NCBI RefSeq assembly: GCF_000143535.2
Contig: NC_037318.1
Coordinates: 1,550,001 to 1,614,000, forward strand
From: Botrytis cinerea B05.10
Lineage: Eukaryota; Ascomycota; Leotiomycetes; Helotiales; Sclerotiniaceae
Reading direction: 5' to 3'
Length of the DNA: 64,000 nucleotides
Shown here one piece after another: positions 11,674 to 24,300 of the stretch. The translations under genes were made by a program, and so were the position numbers. How positions within the stretch are numbered: position 1 is the first letter of the stretch; every line of letters starts with the position of its first letter. Below the pieces are notes generated by a model that worked only from the letters and a program-made list of their open reading frames with translations, did no database searches and was not told where the DNA came from.

Positions 11674-13058
11674 ATGGCTAGTCTAGAACAGCAATTCGAA
11701 GCAGCAACCTCAGCTCGAGAGATCCCTGGTGTTGTGCTTCTTGCCAGTAACGTCGATGGTAAAAGTCCTCTTTCATTCACAAAGCTATCTATCCCAAAAG
11801 CTACAAGATACTAATCAGCAGTAGGAACATTCAAATACGAAAGGGCAATTGGCCCAGCAACCCCAAACTCTCAAATTGAGCTTGACTCAACCTTCGTCAT
11901 GGCATCATGCACAAAGCTAATAGCTTCTATCGCCGGTTTGCGGTGCGTAGAGCAGGGACAAATTGGTCTTGACGACGATTTGTCTCCCATCCTAACAGAG
12001 TTCAAAGATATCCAAATACTGGAGGGCTTTGAAACTGGAGCAGATGGAAGGGAAATTCCTATTCTCAAGCCAGCTAAGAACAAGGTCACTCTAAGGTAAG
12101 GAACCAAAAATTCTCAGAACCTCAAAAATTCAAAGCCGTTGACCAAAAAAAACCATCTAGACAGCTTCTCACTCACACATCGGGATTCGGCTACGATAGT
12201 TACACACCAGAACTCGTCCGATTCCGCGCCTCTCAAGGTATCGACTCCGTTCATACCCATCGAACCGAGATGTTAAAGGCAATCACTCTTCCCCTTGTGT
12301 TCGAGCCCGGTACATCTTGGACCTATGGGTACAGTCTCGAATGGGTATCTGTTCTTGTTACTCGTCTCAACAACGGTCAATCCTTAGAAGACTATGTTCA
12401 AACCCACATTTTCAACCCCCTCAATATCAACGACATAACTTTCCACCGCGACCGCAACCCACACGTTCAAGAAAAGCTCGTGAAAATGACAGTTCGCAGT
12501 GGTTTAGACAATCCCAAACCAGCCCTCGCATTTCCAAGCGAAGGCAATGGGAAAGTAGACTGGACCGATGAACTTGTATACATCATAGAACAAAAAGATT
12601 GTTTTGGCGGCCAGGGACTTGCCGGTTCCGCAAGTTCGTATCTCAAAATTCTGACATCTCTTCTTCGCGACGATGAGCTTCTCCTCAAGAAATCCACCAC
12701 AGCGGAAATGTTCAAACCACAGCTCTCGGAAAAAGTGGTAAAGGATTTATCTGCCAGTTTCGTGAGCGCAGATTACTGGCAAGGAAAGTTTGCTAGTCAG
12801 ACATCGGGACTAAAATTGAACCATGGATTGGGTGGATTACTCATAGAAGAAGATATTGAAGGAAGCAGGAAGAAAGGTACCCTGACCTGGAGCGGATTAC
12901 CAAATTTATTGTGGAGTATCGATAAAGAGACGGGACTGGTGTGTTTCTATGCTAGCAACGTGTTACCTTTTGGGGATCCCAAGAGTCATGAGATGCAACA
13001 GCTGTTTGAGAAAGAGATGTATAAGAGATTTGGCGAGTTTCAGAAGACGTTGAATTGA
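11674..13058 (+). CDS. Beta-lactamase/transesterase-family serine hydrolase (LovD/EstB-like)
   Basis: Exons 11674-11758, 11825-12095, 12161-13058; 417 aa. Class C beta-lactamase fold. The SxxK motif is Ser56-C-T-Lys59 in MASCTKLIAS, and the second motif is Tyr174-G-Tyr-Ser. The spacing (118 residues) and length are close to the LovD acyltransferase (Ser76, Lys79, Tyr188; 413 aa). HTSGFGYD, GTSWTYGYSLEW and FGGQGLAGSA are typical of this family. No signal peptide, so cytosolic. Family members act as esterases, amidases or acyl transferases on small molecules. There is no polyketide synthase in the window, so a lovastatin-like role is not implied; a general esterase is the safer reading. The start is the only ATG in frame before GVVLLAS. 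Confidence 0.85.
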
Positions 13059-14110
13059 GGCTGATAGAGAGCTTGCTTCAGGGTCTCGCTTATGTCTTCA
13101 TTTTGATTTCGGATTTCTAGTTCTTATTATCCAATCTACTACAAAACATTGAATACCTGTGTATAGCCATGCCGTCTTAAAACATGCTATTGAGATTAAC
13201 TTCAATATTTAAAATCGTCCACCGCCATATACAAACTACAACCAGATAGATACGAAACCTAGAAGAGAAACTTACGATACAGCTAGACAAATCCAGACAC
13301 TGAGGACTAGGACTTCAACTCGAGAAATCCATCACCAACCCATCCCTCCTCTCCATTCCCTAAACTAAAAATCCTCCCACCAAATCCCCACGCATCAACT
13401 TCCACCACCCCATCGTACCCAAAAACCCAATCACCCTACCTATAACTACCCCACCAATCCAATCCCACAATCTCAAACTACCTACCTTCCCGAACAAGTT
13501 AGTCCACCACATCCAATTCAGATCTGACAGCATCAACCTTTAACTCCAAAAGCCCGGGGTATTACAACTGAACAGGCCACCACCAATATCTAATTTCCCA
13601 TCCTATTTTATCCAGGTACAAAAGGGCGCGCCAAGATTCCCCATCTAATCGCCCGATCTACCGAACAAATTGATTGTGACTCTGAATGAATGCCTCTTTC
13701 CAAAAAGGATTGGTGAATATCGTTCTCGAGATACGATATATGGCCCTGAAGGTAAGAATCAAGAGGAACCAGTAATTTTCTACTTCAACATGATTAAGTC
13801 ATGTACCAGAATGTCAACATCACGCCCTTTGCTAGATGAACTAGTCACCGTCTCGCTACGTCTCATTATTATCATCTCGCCCCCTAGCGACTTCTTAAAA
13901 TGCGCTTTCATCTACTATCCCGCCCACTATGCCTCTCTTCAACATCTCTCTGCGTATTAATATTCCAAACACGCCCAATATTCCATCGAGATTCGCCGCC
14001 ACTGTATCTGATCTTTACCACCAACATTTGCCCAAACCCCAATACCATTTTCACTGGTTTAGAATTTCGAGAATCTTCACAGAGCCGCCTACGGGTGATG
14101 AGCGAACATC
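13059..14110. other. Intergenic before the MFS transporter
   Basis: About 1 kb without a recognisable gene. 13330-13560 is strongly C/A-rich. 13900-14110 probably holds the transporter leader. ORFs at 13670-14258 are shadows without motifs. Confidence 0.5.
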
Positions 14111-15682
14111 ATGCATCCAGAGAAGAATAATGACTTGGATCACGCGAAATCGAGATCAGTGCCTCCGATTGACCACGATACGATCTACCTTTCCAATGAC
14201 TGTCCGGACAATGAACGAGTCAATGTTGATATTGACCCCGAGCAAGCCCAACCAGTAGCACGCACTGAGATAGAGTGTCCCCCAGATAGCGGTTACGGCT
14301 GGATCTATGTACTGTGTGTCTTTTTGATTAATGCCCACACGTGGGGAATCAACAGCGTAAGATCTCTTCGGCTTCAGACAATATCCAATGCGCTGATCCG
14401 ATGTTGTAATAAATAGTCCTACGGAATATTCCTCGCCCATTACCTAGAAACAAACACATTTCCAGGAGCGAGCGATTTAGATTTCGCGTTTGTGGGTGGT
14501 CTTTCCCTCAGTATGGCTCAATTCATCGCGCCCGTCGCCACAATCACTACGCGAGAGTGGGGGACCAGGACCACCTTGACGATAGGAATCATGTTGCAGA
14601 CGGCAGCATTATTGGGCGCGTCATGGTCGACTGAAATTTGGCAATTGTTTTTGAGTCAGGGGTTGTGTTTTGGTTTTGGGATGGGAATGCAGTTTAGTGC
14701 TACTGTTGGTATTATTCCTCAGTGGTTTGATCGCCGACGCTCTCTTGCAAATGGTATTGGCACTGCGGGATCGGGAATTGGAGGGCTTATATATTCGTTG
14801 GCTTCCAGCGCTCTCATTCAGAGGTGGGGTACTGGCTGGGCTTTCCGAATTTTGGCTATAGCATCAGCTGCTGCGTGTGGCTTTTCCGCCATCATCATAA
14901 AAGATCGAAACAAGGCAATTGGAGCTGTTCAAATTGCATTTCATACCAGTCTCCTGAAAAGACCAGAATTTCTACTCACTTTAGCATGGGGCTGTTTGAG
15001 CGTCTTGGGTTATGTAGCTCTTCTTTTTTCGATACCCGCCTACGCAAACACAGTGGGTCTTACCGTATCCCAAGGGTCGATTCTTGGTGCTATGTTCAAT
15101 CTTGGAGGAGGCCTTGGCCGACCCGTCATAGGATATGTCAGCGATGATTTCGGACGAATTAACACCGCACTTGTTTGTACATTCTTGGCCGGTCTCTTTT
15201 CTCTTGTAGTCTGGATCTTTGCCAAAAGTTTTGGAGTCCTCATCTTCTATGCCTTGATTGGTGGCGCTGTTTCCGCAACCTTTACCACTACCGTTGCTCC
15301 GGTGGGCGCTGAAGTTGTAGGGTTACAACTTTTACCGTCTGCTCTATCTATATTCTGGGTCTCGGTGGTCATACCGAGCACATTTTCTGAGCCGATTGCA
15401 CTTTGGTTGCGAACTAATAATGGAACCAATTTTCTGCATGCCCAGGTATTCACAGGCTTTATGTATATGGGAGCAACCGCTTCTCTTCGGCTTGTACGAG
15501 CATGGAAGATATCGGAGTTGCAAAAGCTTGGTACTGGTGATGCTGTCAATTACGAAGCCAATGTCAAGGGCAAAAATGCCGTACCTCGAGACCCTATGGT
15601 GGCCCAGAAAGCGAGCAGAGTTCTTAGTGTGATGAGCAAGGCAAAGTCTGCGCAGAGCTTGTTCAAAATGGCAAAGGTATAA
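14111..15682 (+). CDS. MFS transporter of the monocarboxylate (MCT/MCH) family
   Basis: Exons 14111-14356 and 14417-15682; 503 aa. A hydrophilic N-terminus of about 58 residues precedes PPDSGYGWIYVLCVF, the family's conserved entry into TM1. The intron lies at phase 0 inside TM1, giving GINS/SYGIFLAHY. The rest has about 12 membrane segments with a central loop near residue 290, and GIIPQWFDRRRSLANGI, the hallmark MCT TM4-5 loop. The fungal members (Mch1-5) move monocarboxylates, riboflavin or unknown organic acids across the plasma membrane. The C-terminal tail is basic. Neighbours do not identify the substrate. An alternative first ATG is not available in frame upstream. Confidence 0.88.
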
Positions 15683-16350
15683 ATTTTGGTGGATTGAAGA
15701 TGATACTACGTTACGAAATATGAAAATGATTTGTTCATATAGAGATTTGAAGATCTGCCCATTCAACCCTTTTTGTATTTCCACCCTCATTGATCACCTC
15801 GATCTATTTTTTTCCTGGGTATATCGAAAAAAATCGAGTGTTCTCATACCCACCATTGTCAACATCCTGAAAGGGAGCAGAAGTAACTTTATCACCAATA
15901 AAAAGAGGATATACCATTGCGAATGGTGTTGTGGAGTTTGATGATGTATAATTTTGACAATGTACTAATATTTCTCGTACAATTGTAAACACGCTTCTAG
16001 GCGACATGATTCCTGCAGATAGCTTAGAAAACTGAAAATGGACAAGAGCTATATGGTGGTAAAACGATAAAAACCAAACGATGGTGATGAATTGGGAGTT
16101 ATGACTATGTATAAGCGTTTTGAGAAGCTTCCACATCGGCACTGGCCGGAAGAGAAGGGCACATTTAACCAGTTCATTCGTCCTTTATACAAATTGCAGC
16201 AAGAGCTAGCAGTTTTCTAGATGTAAGAAAAAAGATTAAAATCTGTGATTAATCAACCGAGTGTAGGAACAAGATTCACGAACACTATGGCTTCCTAAAA
16301 TTCCCATGATTTTATGTGATTGTAAGTTCCATGAGCAAAGAAACTTTCTG
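15683..16350. other. Convergent intergenic spacer
   Basis: Tail-to-tail spacer between the MFS transporter and the DUF985 cupin. AT-rich; no coding signal seen. Confidence 0.5.
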
Positions 16351-17004
16351 TCACTCCCGTTTGCCCAAAGGACTAAGCAGCCAACTCAATTCCTCCGCTT
16401 TCTCAGAAGTCACAAGCTCTTTCAATCCCTCAGGGGATAAAAAATCATGATCACAATACTCAAACCCGGGAACAACAGTCTCGCTGATTAAAAGCCCCTC
16501 ACTATCTTTACCGCCTTCATCATCTGGTAACAAGTAGGATGCCTTGTATTTCCCACCATCTACAATCCATTGCAACTTTTCGCCAGCAGCAACATTTTGA
16601 CCAACAACGAATGTCTCGATTCTCTTTTCTGGACCCTCTTCATCAGCGTGTATCAAAATATATCTCCCTCGGCCTCTGTGTAATGTATGGACGGTTCTCC
16701 CCTTATTCCGATGAAAGCCACCTTGCGGACCATGCGGCGTAAGCAGATAGAAGATACTAGTCGATGAATTTCGCACGGTAGGATCGAAGCCAGGTCTTTG
16801 GGGAGCAAGATCTGTAGTAGAGGATTTATGGGAGTCAAATGGTGAGGGAACGACGTCTGAGGCTCGATCTGTTTCTGCAAAGAAACCACCCTCAATATGT
16901 GGGAGAAGATTGAGTGCTTTGATAACTTCTTGGATTCGTGGAGATGAGTCGGGTTCCGAGGAAGGATAAAAGCTAGGCTTGAAAGGTTGATCAATCGAAG
17001 GCAT
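16351..17004 (-). CDS. DUF985 (Cupin_5) family protein
   Basis: Single-exon 217-aa protein. The N-terminal helix reads RIQEVIKALNLLPHIEGGFFAET, matching the family's hallmark 'L..H.EGG.Y.E' entry. It is followed by STSIFYLLT, GGFHRNKGRTVHTLHRG (His98, His106 and His109 as possible cupin ligands), then ILIHADEEG and a final VVPGFEYCDHDF. This is the double-stranded beta-helix fold found in bacteria, plants and fungi with no settled function. An insertion of about 30 residues (S/P-rich, residues 47-77) lies between the first strand and the cupin core. No signal peptide; probably cytosolic. It stands alone with convergent and divergent neighbours. Confidence 0.85.
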   Translation of the reverse strand: MPSIDQPFKPSFYPSSEPDSSPRIQEVIKALNLLPHIEGGFFAETDRASDVVPSPFDSHKSSTTDLAPQRPGFDPTVRNSSTSIFYLLTPHGPQGGFHRNKGRTVHTLHRGRGRYILIHADEEGPEKRIETFVVGQNVAAGEKLQWIVDGGKYKASYLLPDDEGGKDSEGLLISETVVPGFEYCDHDFLSPEGLKELVTSEKAEELSWLLSPLGKRE

Positions 17005-18486
17005 CCTGGAAAGATATGAATGCTTGAAGACAAATAGTGTGATCTATTAGGGATTGAGAATTCCCAAGGAATGCCGAAAATTCGAGGCAGTCGAGAGTTT
17101 TTGATCGCCCCTCCCTTTCCCGCAGATTCTTCACATGGTGGGCGGTGATACAGATAAGCACTATATCACCATGCTGACATGAATGAATGCACAGTCGTTA
17201 GATTGCCTTCACCCGTCACATTGCATATTGGAATTCTGCGGATGAATCTAACCGGAATTAGATGGGTGATCAACACACACACATAATGATACTTTTCTCC
17301 AGATGGAAATCACAATTTCGGATCTATGGAATATTGATTTTCAATATCTGTCATTAGCCGTTCAGTATATACGTATATGCTCGAGTGCAGCCGAGGTTGG
17401 TTAGCCCGGGCAGGTAGGTAGTAAGATGTGACAATGGATTGTGAAATGAAATAAGAAAGCTTCCAGCCCTTGGAGGAAGAAGGATTCACCTCGAGAGGGA
17501 GTGTGATGGATAGGAGTAAGTACTCGTGGTGCTCTCTCTGTATTAAGCTTTTCCTTCCGCCATTTCGGAAATCAAATCGAATGATGATTTGTCGACTTTA
17601 TTGCTGCTGCACTCCTACCTAGGTACCTTGCCTCCGGGGGAGTGGGAGTGTACGAGGAAGCCCACCAGTCCATGGAGAAGCCGTGAATGGATGTCTTTGA
17701 TGACATAATGGCCACGCAAGGCAACAAGGCATCGTAAGATACACGGAGTACATGCAAAGTCCCTTGTCAGCGCAGACCCCCTAGGAGATATTATTAGGAA
17801 TATGTCCATGATTCCATGTTTCCATGTTTCCATAATTCCACAATTCCATATTCCACCGTCTTGAGAAACTTGTGAATTCCTGACAAATGAGGAACTTCAT
17901 CCGAAGCTCTGACTTTCTTCTTGGTCGGTCTATCTCTCACTCGATCAACTCACTCGACTCACTCGACTCGCTCGACTCACTCACCACTCACTATTCTGTT
18001 TCTCTTTTCCATCTACTACCTACCGACCCAGCACGCAGTAGTCCTTCATTCTCCTTTCTCCAATCTTTCCCTCTCTTCCAACGCTTCTCATACGACACGT
18101 TCTCCAATTCTCCATAACTCATCTCATCATCTCATACCTTATTTCCCAACTCTCCACTTCTGCTTCTTTCATCCACTTTCGCAGCCAGCATTGCGTGAAA
18201 CTAAATAAGAAACACGTCCTTGATCTGCCATTTTCCCTCATTTAACGATTTCACGACGGGAGGAAAAAGCAACTTGCGAATTCTTGTACATTCAACTGTT
18301 CAACTGTATTGTATGTCTCTGTATAAATTTGTAATTATACCGAAGAAGTACTCTCTCCATTTGTCGAGATAACTTTCCTTGACCAACCAACGACTTCAAT
18401 TCAATTCATTTATATTCTATTCGTTTCGCCTTCGACTTTACATCCAATACGTTTTTTATTAATCACTATTTTCTCACCGTCATATC
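17005..18486. other. Intergenic with long pyrimidine-rich leader
   Basis: No gene seen. 17812-17850 has repeated attccat/tttccat units. 17937-17990 carries a (ACTCG/ACTCA)n tract. From about 17990 to 18486 the plus strand is dominated by C and T, a common look for fungal 5' UTR/promoter DNA, here of the ArfGAP gene. Confidence 0.5.
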
Positions 18487-20719
18487 ATGTCGGGAATCTT
18501 AAGCAAGCGACAGCTTGCGCGGAATGAGCAGGCACTTCAAGAACTTGTGAAGTTGCCAGGAAACAGTGTTTGCGCAGACTGCCAGGCTAGGAATCCAGGT
18601 AAGCACCGAAGACTTACGTTGGCCTCAACATGCACTAATTCATAATTGTAGGATGGGCAAGTTGGAGTGTAAGTCAATACCGATCACTGGCGCACAATTC
18701 ATTGAACGGGGAGTAACTATGTCCTGACAAATACTGACTATGAAATAGCTGGGAATATTCTTATGTATGCGTTGCGCGGCATTACACCGAAAGCTGGGAA
18801 CACACATCACAAAAGTTAAATCATTGAGTATGGATTCATGGTCGAAAGATCAAGTAGATGTGCGTTCACAACGATTCTATCTTGGCATATTTCTAATGGT
18901 TTGATAGCATATGAAGAAGACTGGAAATGTCGCGTCAAATCGAATCTACAATCCTCAAAATACTCGACCTCCGATCCCTATTGATGCCGATGAAGCAGAT
19001 TCGGCCATGGAACGATTTATACGACAGAAATATGCCAACGGACCGTCAGCCCAGAGACGGAATAACACTGGCAGTTCGAGCTCAGACGATCATCCTCCAC
19101 CGCTTCCTCCCAAAAATGGGACCAAATTCGGCTTCAGATCGGCTTCTTCAATTTTCCCCCTATCCTCAAAGGCGAAAAAAGACAATGCAGATGCGCGGGC
19201 AGAATTCGATGATTATAGCCAAGCGCCATCACCTCCGCGAAAGAATAAACATTCCAGAATATTCGGAACTTCCCTCGATGCAACAGATGATCTCGAGTCA
19301 AAGTTGGCGAAATTGCGAGAGCTGGGGTTCAGAGATGAGAAGAGAAATACGACTGTGCTAAAAGGCTTGAGTGGAAATTTGGAGAAAGCTATTGAAACTC
19401 TAGTTCGACTCGGCGAAGGTGGCTCCAGTGCAAGAACGGCATCGTCTATAAATTCTTCTGGGCCGCGAACCCCAGCTAGCCCACCTGGTCTATCATTTGA
19501 CCGACCTCAAGCAACCAGTCCTACGATATCATCGGCCTCGAACAACCCATTTGATAGGCTTGATAATCCGGTATTTCCTCAAGTACAATCCACACAGTCT
19601 ACCGGTTCAATGGCACAAGGACAAAATCAGATGATGGAAGGAAATCCATATCAGAATATTGCGAGCACAAATCCATTCGGATTAATGCCGTCACAGTCAC
19701 AAATTAATCTCAACCAGGCCTTTCAAAATATGTCGGTATCTACGACACAGCCTCTCTTCCCTCACCACACAGGGGGGCTGCCTGGTTCTCAACAACCATC
19801 TGTGCAGCAATTATATCAGCAATCTATGACACCTCCCGTTCCTTCCCTACCACAAAACTACTATGCTCATGCTCCAACCTCATACAAAAATCCAGGTCAA
19901 CAGCCTCAATCACAGCAGATAGATCGAAACAACTCAAATACTAATCCATTCATGCAACAAGCATCACCGCAACCAGTCATCAACACCAATCTTCAATCGA
20001 ACCCTTATATGCAACAACCGGTGATGCAACAACCTCTATTTGCGAGTCCAGTCACTCAAACACCACAACAGCAGTATCCGCCCGGAGGCTACAACATGGG
20101 AGTGCAGAACCCTCCACAACAAATGAATCCTTTCTTTAACCAGGCGAGTGTGCAGCAGCAACAACAGCAGCAACAAAATCAACAGCAGCAACAGCAACAA
20201 CAGTTACAACAACAGCAACAACAACAACAACAACAGCAACAGCAACAACAACAACAACAACAACAACAAAGATCGCAATTGCAGTATGGATATCAGCAGC
20301 AACAGCAACCGCAATCACAATATCAACAACCTCCAGTCCAACCCCAGCAATCTCAGTATGATCAATATCGACAGCAAACTTACCCAATGATGCCCCAGCA
20401 GACTGGACGATTAGTTGATAAGCGCAGTATTTTGGATCTTTACAATTATCCTCAATTAGCGCCTACTCAGATTCAACAACAGCAACAACCAGAACCTATG
20501 CAACAACAGGTACCTCAAGTCGCGGAAATGCCCCAGCCTAACGGACAAATGCCAGGCGGCAGTAATAACCCCTTCATGTCCAATGTGCCGGCAGTACAGG
20601 CCACAGCCAACGGATCTGGTAGACAAATTAGTCGTGAGAGTATGATGGTAGATGCTGGCAGTTGGCAAAATGGGAGACATAGTCCAGATGCATGGGGACA
20701 GATTAGTGGGAGGCGGTAA
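18487..20719 (+). CDS. ArfGAP with UBA domain and polyglutamine tail (Gts1/Ucp3-like)
   Basis: Exons 18487-18598, 18652-18668 (17 nt), 18749-18859, 18908-20719; 683 aa. The ArfGAP zinc finger spans the first ~80 residues: CADC, 16 residues, CMRC, then AALHRKLGTHI with the catalytic-type Arg. It would stimulate GTP hydrolysis by Arf GTPases in vesicle traffic. A UBA domain lies near residues 205-250 (LAKLRELGF...LEKAIETLVRL). Five NPF motifs (NPFDR, NPFGL, NPFMQ, NPFFN, NPFMS) suggest binding to EH-domain endocytic proteins. Long glutamine runs cover about residues 496-536. The order ArfGAP, UBA, Gln-rich matches yeast Gts1 and S. pombe Ucp3; the body is longer than Gts1 (396 aa). Orthology is inferred from architecture. 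Confidence 0.88.
20152..20269 (+). repeat. CAR (CAG/CAA) trinucleotide tract encoding polyglutamine
   Basis: About 118 bp of mixed CAG and CAA codons inside the ArfGAP gene, broken by single Asn and Leu codons. CAA interruptions are frequent, which usually slows repeat slippage. Two shorter glutamine-rich clusters follow at about 20293-20370 and 20472-20512. Confidence 0.95.
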
Positions 20720-21319
20720 ATAAAGAAGAAATGTATATTTAACAGGGAGAATAAATAATTCTTGGCCTAGGAATAAGTTATCAAGAAACTACGAAATGAA
20801 ATTTGAACACTGCAGTAAAGACGAATTCTTTTCCAAGACGACATACCATGTGCAGTCTTCGTCCTATTGTAATTTTACTTTTTTCCTGCATGTCAGTAAA
20901 TGCGGTGAAAGCTTCCTAACAAATGAAACCTCCGGATCTCACGTAAAAAGTCTAGGCGGCTCCTCTACCCCGCCTCCAGCCCCGCAAAATGCACCCGGCT
21001 TCCAGAAACTTGGTTTTCGTGGCTGTCATCCGACTTTTACGGGTTCCTAAACCTCTTTGTTCTACGATACGATGTATGCAGAGGAGAGAGATGGATAATT
21101 CTGACCATGAACCAATCAAGAGTTGGAACTTTGGATTATGTCTGGTACCATATTGGAGGCACGTCATCATCAATCAAAAAAATGCTTCTATATATGGTAT
21201 TGAATGTCGCCGCTTTCAATGGTTCCTCATCTTCATTATACTTCGTCTCTACTACGCCGTATGGATTCAAGATTGGTACTCTCTCACTAATTCTCAATTG
21301 ACAACGCACGTAACCTATC
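20720..21319. other. Intergenic: promoter region of acid trehalase
   Basis: About 600 bp. It contains two same-direction CCCCGC hexamers (20968-20973 and 20980-20985). Short overlapping ORFs on both strands show no motif and are not believed. Confidence 0.5.
20968..20985 (-). promoter_or_regulatory. Tandem CreA-type sites upstream of acid trehalase
   Basis: Two CCCCGC hexamers (GCGGGG on the minus strand) 12 bp apart, about 340 bp before the trehalase start. They match SYGGRG. Carbon repression of trehalose utilisation is plausible, but the call rests on motif only. Confidence 0.35.
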
Positions 21320-24300
21320 ATGAGTTTCAATATGGCAACGTCAATATTTCTGTGTTTCCTCGGAAACATATGGATGCTCCCTTGGAGTGTATCTGGTGCC
21401 ACAGACTTCTCTGTGAATGCGGGATTGTCAACTTGGAATCAAAGTGATTGGTCCTTGACTACTACAACATACATTCCGGGACAGTATCAATCCAGATTGT
21501 CTCTTGCCAATGGGTATGTTGGTGCTTCTCTTGCCGCAGCAGGTATGTCGACTCACTACGGGAAACTTGTATTTGTTCTGATTTATAACTATTCTGTAGG
21601 TCCATTCTTTGAAAAAGATGTCAACCAAACAGATGCAAATGGTATACCACCTTCCAATGGGTGGCCGTTATTCGACGATAGGATTTCCTTCTCTACTATT
21701 TCCGGATTCTACGATGTAGAACCAGCGCAGGTCCCTCCCCAAGGAACTAACTATCCGTGGCTCAACCAGTATGGCTGGGAATCTTTCATTAGTGGAATTC
21801 CACACCCAACGGGGATTATTTTCTCGTTCGGATCTAATTTCCTGGATGCAACGGCTAGCAACACCTCAATTTCAAACTTTACTTCCAAGATTTCATTCAA
21901 GACTGGTGTGGCAGAATGGAACTATATATGGTCACCAGAAGAGAATTCTACTTTCAATGTGTCATATGCTACATTTTTCAGTAGGGAAAGACCTAATGTT
22001 GTGGCCGTTAAATCTACTATTGTCCCCTCCGCAGATGTAGAAGGGCAGGTCACAGACTTGCTAGATGGCCAAAGTGCCCTGCGATCCACTCTATCCTCCA
22101 AAGGATTAGATGATAATGGGACTACCATTTACTCAGCAGTAAATCCTAGTAATCTTCCGGATATCACGGGATTTGTCATTTCTGGTGTCAACTTTACAAA
22201 CACTTACACGGATACTTCCTCGAGAACCAATGCCAGTGGGGCATACGTAAGCTCTGCAAATGATACAACAATTGGACAGTCTTTCAACATTAGCCTGAAA
22301 GCTGGAGAAACTGCGGTTTTTTATAAGTACGTCGGAATTGCTTCGACAGACAAATTTAGCGATGCCGAAAGTGTAGCTCGAGATGCTCAAAGGTCGGCAC
22401 AGGAGTCCGGATGGGATACCCTTCTGGCGGAACATGTTGCAGCTTGGGCCAAAATTTTGACAGCCGACTCTGTCGATGATTTTACAGATCCAGTCACAGG
22501 AGAATTACCAGAAGATCCTAATGTTCAGGCACTCCATATTGCTTCAGTTGCAAACACCTACTATCTTCTCCAAAATTTACAACCTGATGGTAGTGGGTTG
22601 AATGATAACAGCATCTCGGTAGGAGGGTTATATTCCGACTCGTATGCCGGCTTAGTATTTTGGGATGCTGATTATTGGATGGCTCCCGGGCTCAACCTGG
22701 CATTTCCAGAATGGAGCAAACAAATCAGCAATTTCCGAATCAAGCAGCATAACCAATCTTTGGCCAACGCAGCATTTAATAACTACCCCAACGGAAGCTC
22801 GCTTTATTCTTGGACTACTGGAAGATATGGAAACTGTACAGGTACAGGCCCTTGTGTCGATTACGAATATCATCTCAACTATGACATCGCATTCAATTTG
22901 ATGCAGGAATACAACATCACAAATAATAGGACTTGGTTTGATAATGGACCAAGACAAATTATCGAAAGTACTGCTATTATGACAGGACATTTGCTGATGT
23001 ATAACGAAACCACACAATCATACTGGATATACAATATGACTGATCCGGATGAATATGCTAACAACAAGGACAACGGAGCATTCACTATAGCTTCTGCTGC
23101 GACTCTTTTAGAATTGGCAAATGATCTGAGGGTTACTCAGGGCTTGGAATCCAATTCAACTTGGCAAGAGCAGCAGCAAAATATCGAATTTCCATCTGCA
23201 GCTTCTAACATTACGCTGGAATATCAAACGATGAATAATAGTGTTGCGGTCAAACAAGCTGACGTGGTTTTATTGACTTACCCATTGGATTTTAATCAAA
23301 ATTATACTGAAGCAGACAAGCTGTTAGACTTAGACTATGTACGTATCCTTCCTCTTCTACTGATTGTGATCTTACTTACATGAACCAAAGTATGCAAATA
23401 AGCAATCACCTGACGGGCCGGCTATGACTTATTCTATTTTTGCTATTGATGCAAACGCTTTGTCTCAATCTGGATGTTCTGCGTACACTTACACACTGAA
23501 TGGCTTCCTTCCATATCTCCGAGCTCCCTGGTTTCAATTTTCGGAGCAAGCTGTTGACGATGTCACTGTGAATGGAGGAACTAATCCAGCATTTCCATTT
23601 TTGACTGGGCATGGAGGAGCCGATCAGGTTGTCCCCTTCGGTTATCTAGGTATCCGAACAGACCAACCAACTCTTTTCTTCAACCCATCACTTCCTCCAC
23701 AAATCTCCCACGTCAAAGTTCGCACTTTCCACTATGCAGGAGCAACTCTCTCGGCTACCATGAACACTACCCACACAAATATTACACGCTTCCCTTCCAC
23801 TAAACTTAACGATCTATACCAAAATACAACCCTTCCCTTTGTGGTCGGAACACCTGGTTCTGACGCCTCAAATAAAACATCCTACAGCATTGCGATAAAC
23901 GAAACACTCACCATCCCCAACCGTCTTTACTTCCAAAAATTGACCAAACCTAACAATCTTCTCCAATGCTTGCCCGTAACTTCCAATGACCCATACTCAG
24001 CCGGGCAATTCCCCGTCGCAGCCGTCGACGGCGCAACATCGACTTCCTGGCAACCATCCACAAATGACACCGCTTCCCTTCTCATAGACAGTTCTTCCAT
24101 CCCTGCATCCCCCGTCTGGAGCATCTACTTTAACTGGGGTCTTCGACCTCCCCTCCGCGCCTCCGTCTTTTTCGGCAACGAAACAACAGACGAGGGTCAA
24201 ATATATGGAAGTGAATGGTCCATTGATATCGAGGACATTTCTCCAAGTCTACCATATGCAGCGAATAGCACGACACAAACTTCGAATAAGGAAAGTGTGG

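Noticed and set aside
20136..20387. Antisense Val/Ala-rich ORF inside the ArfGAP gene
   Set aside because: Mirror of the CAR polyglutamine tract.
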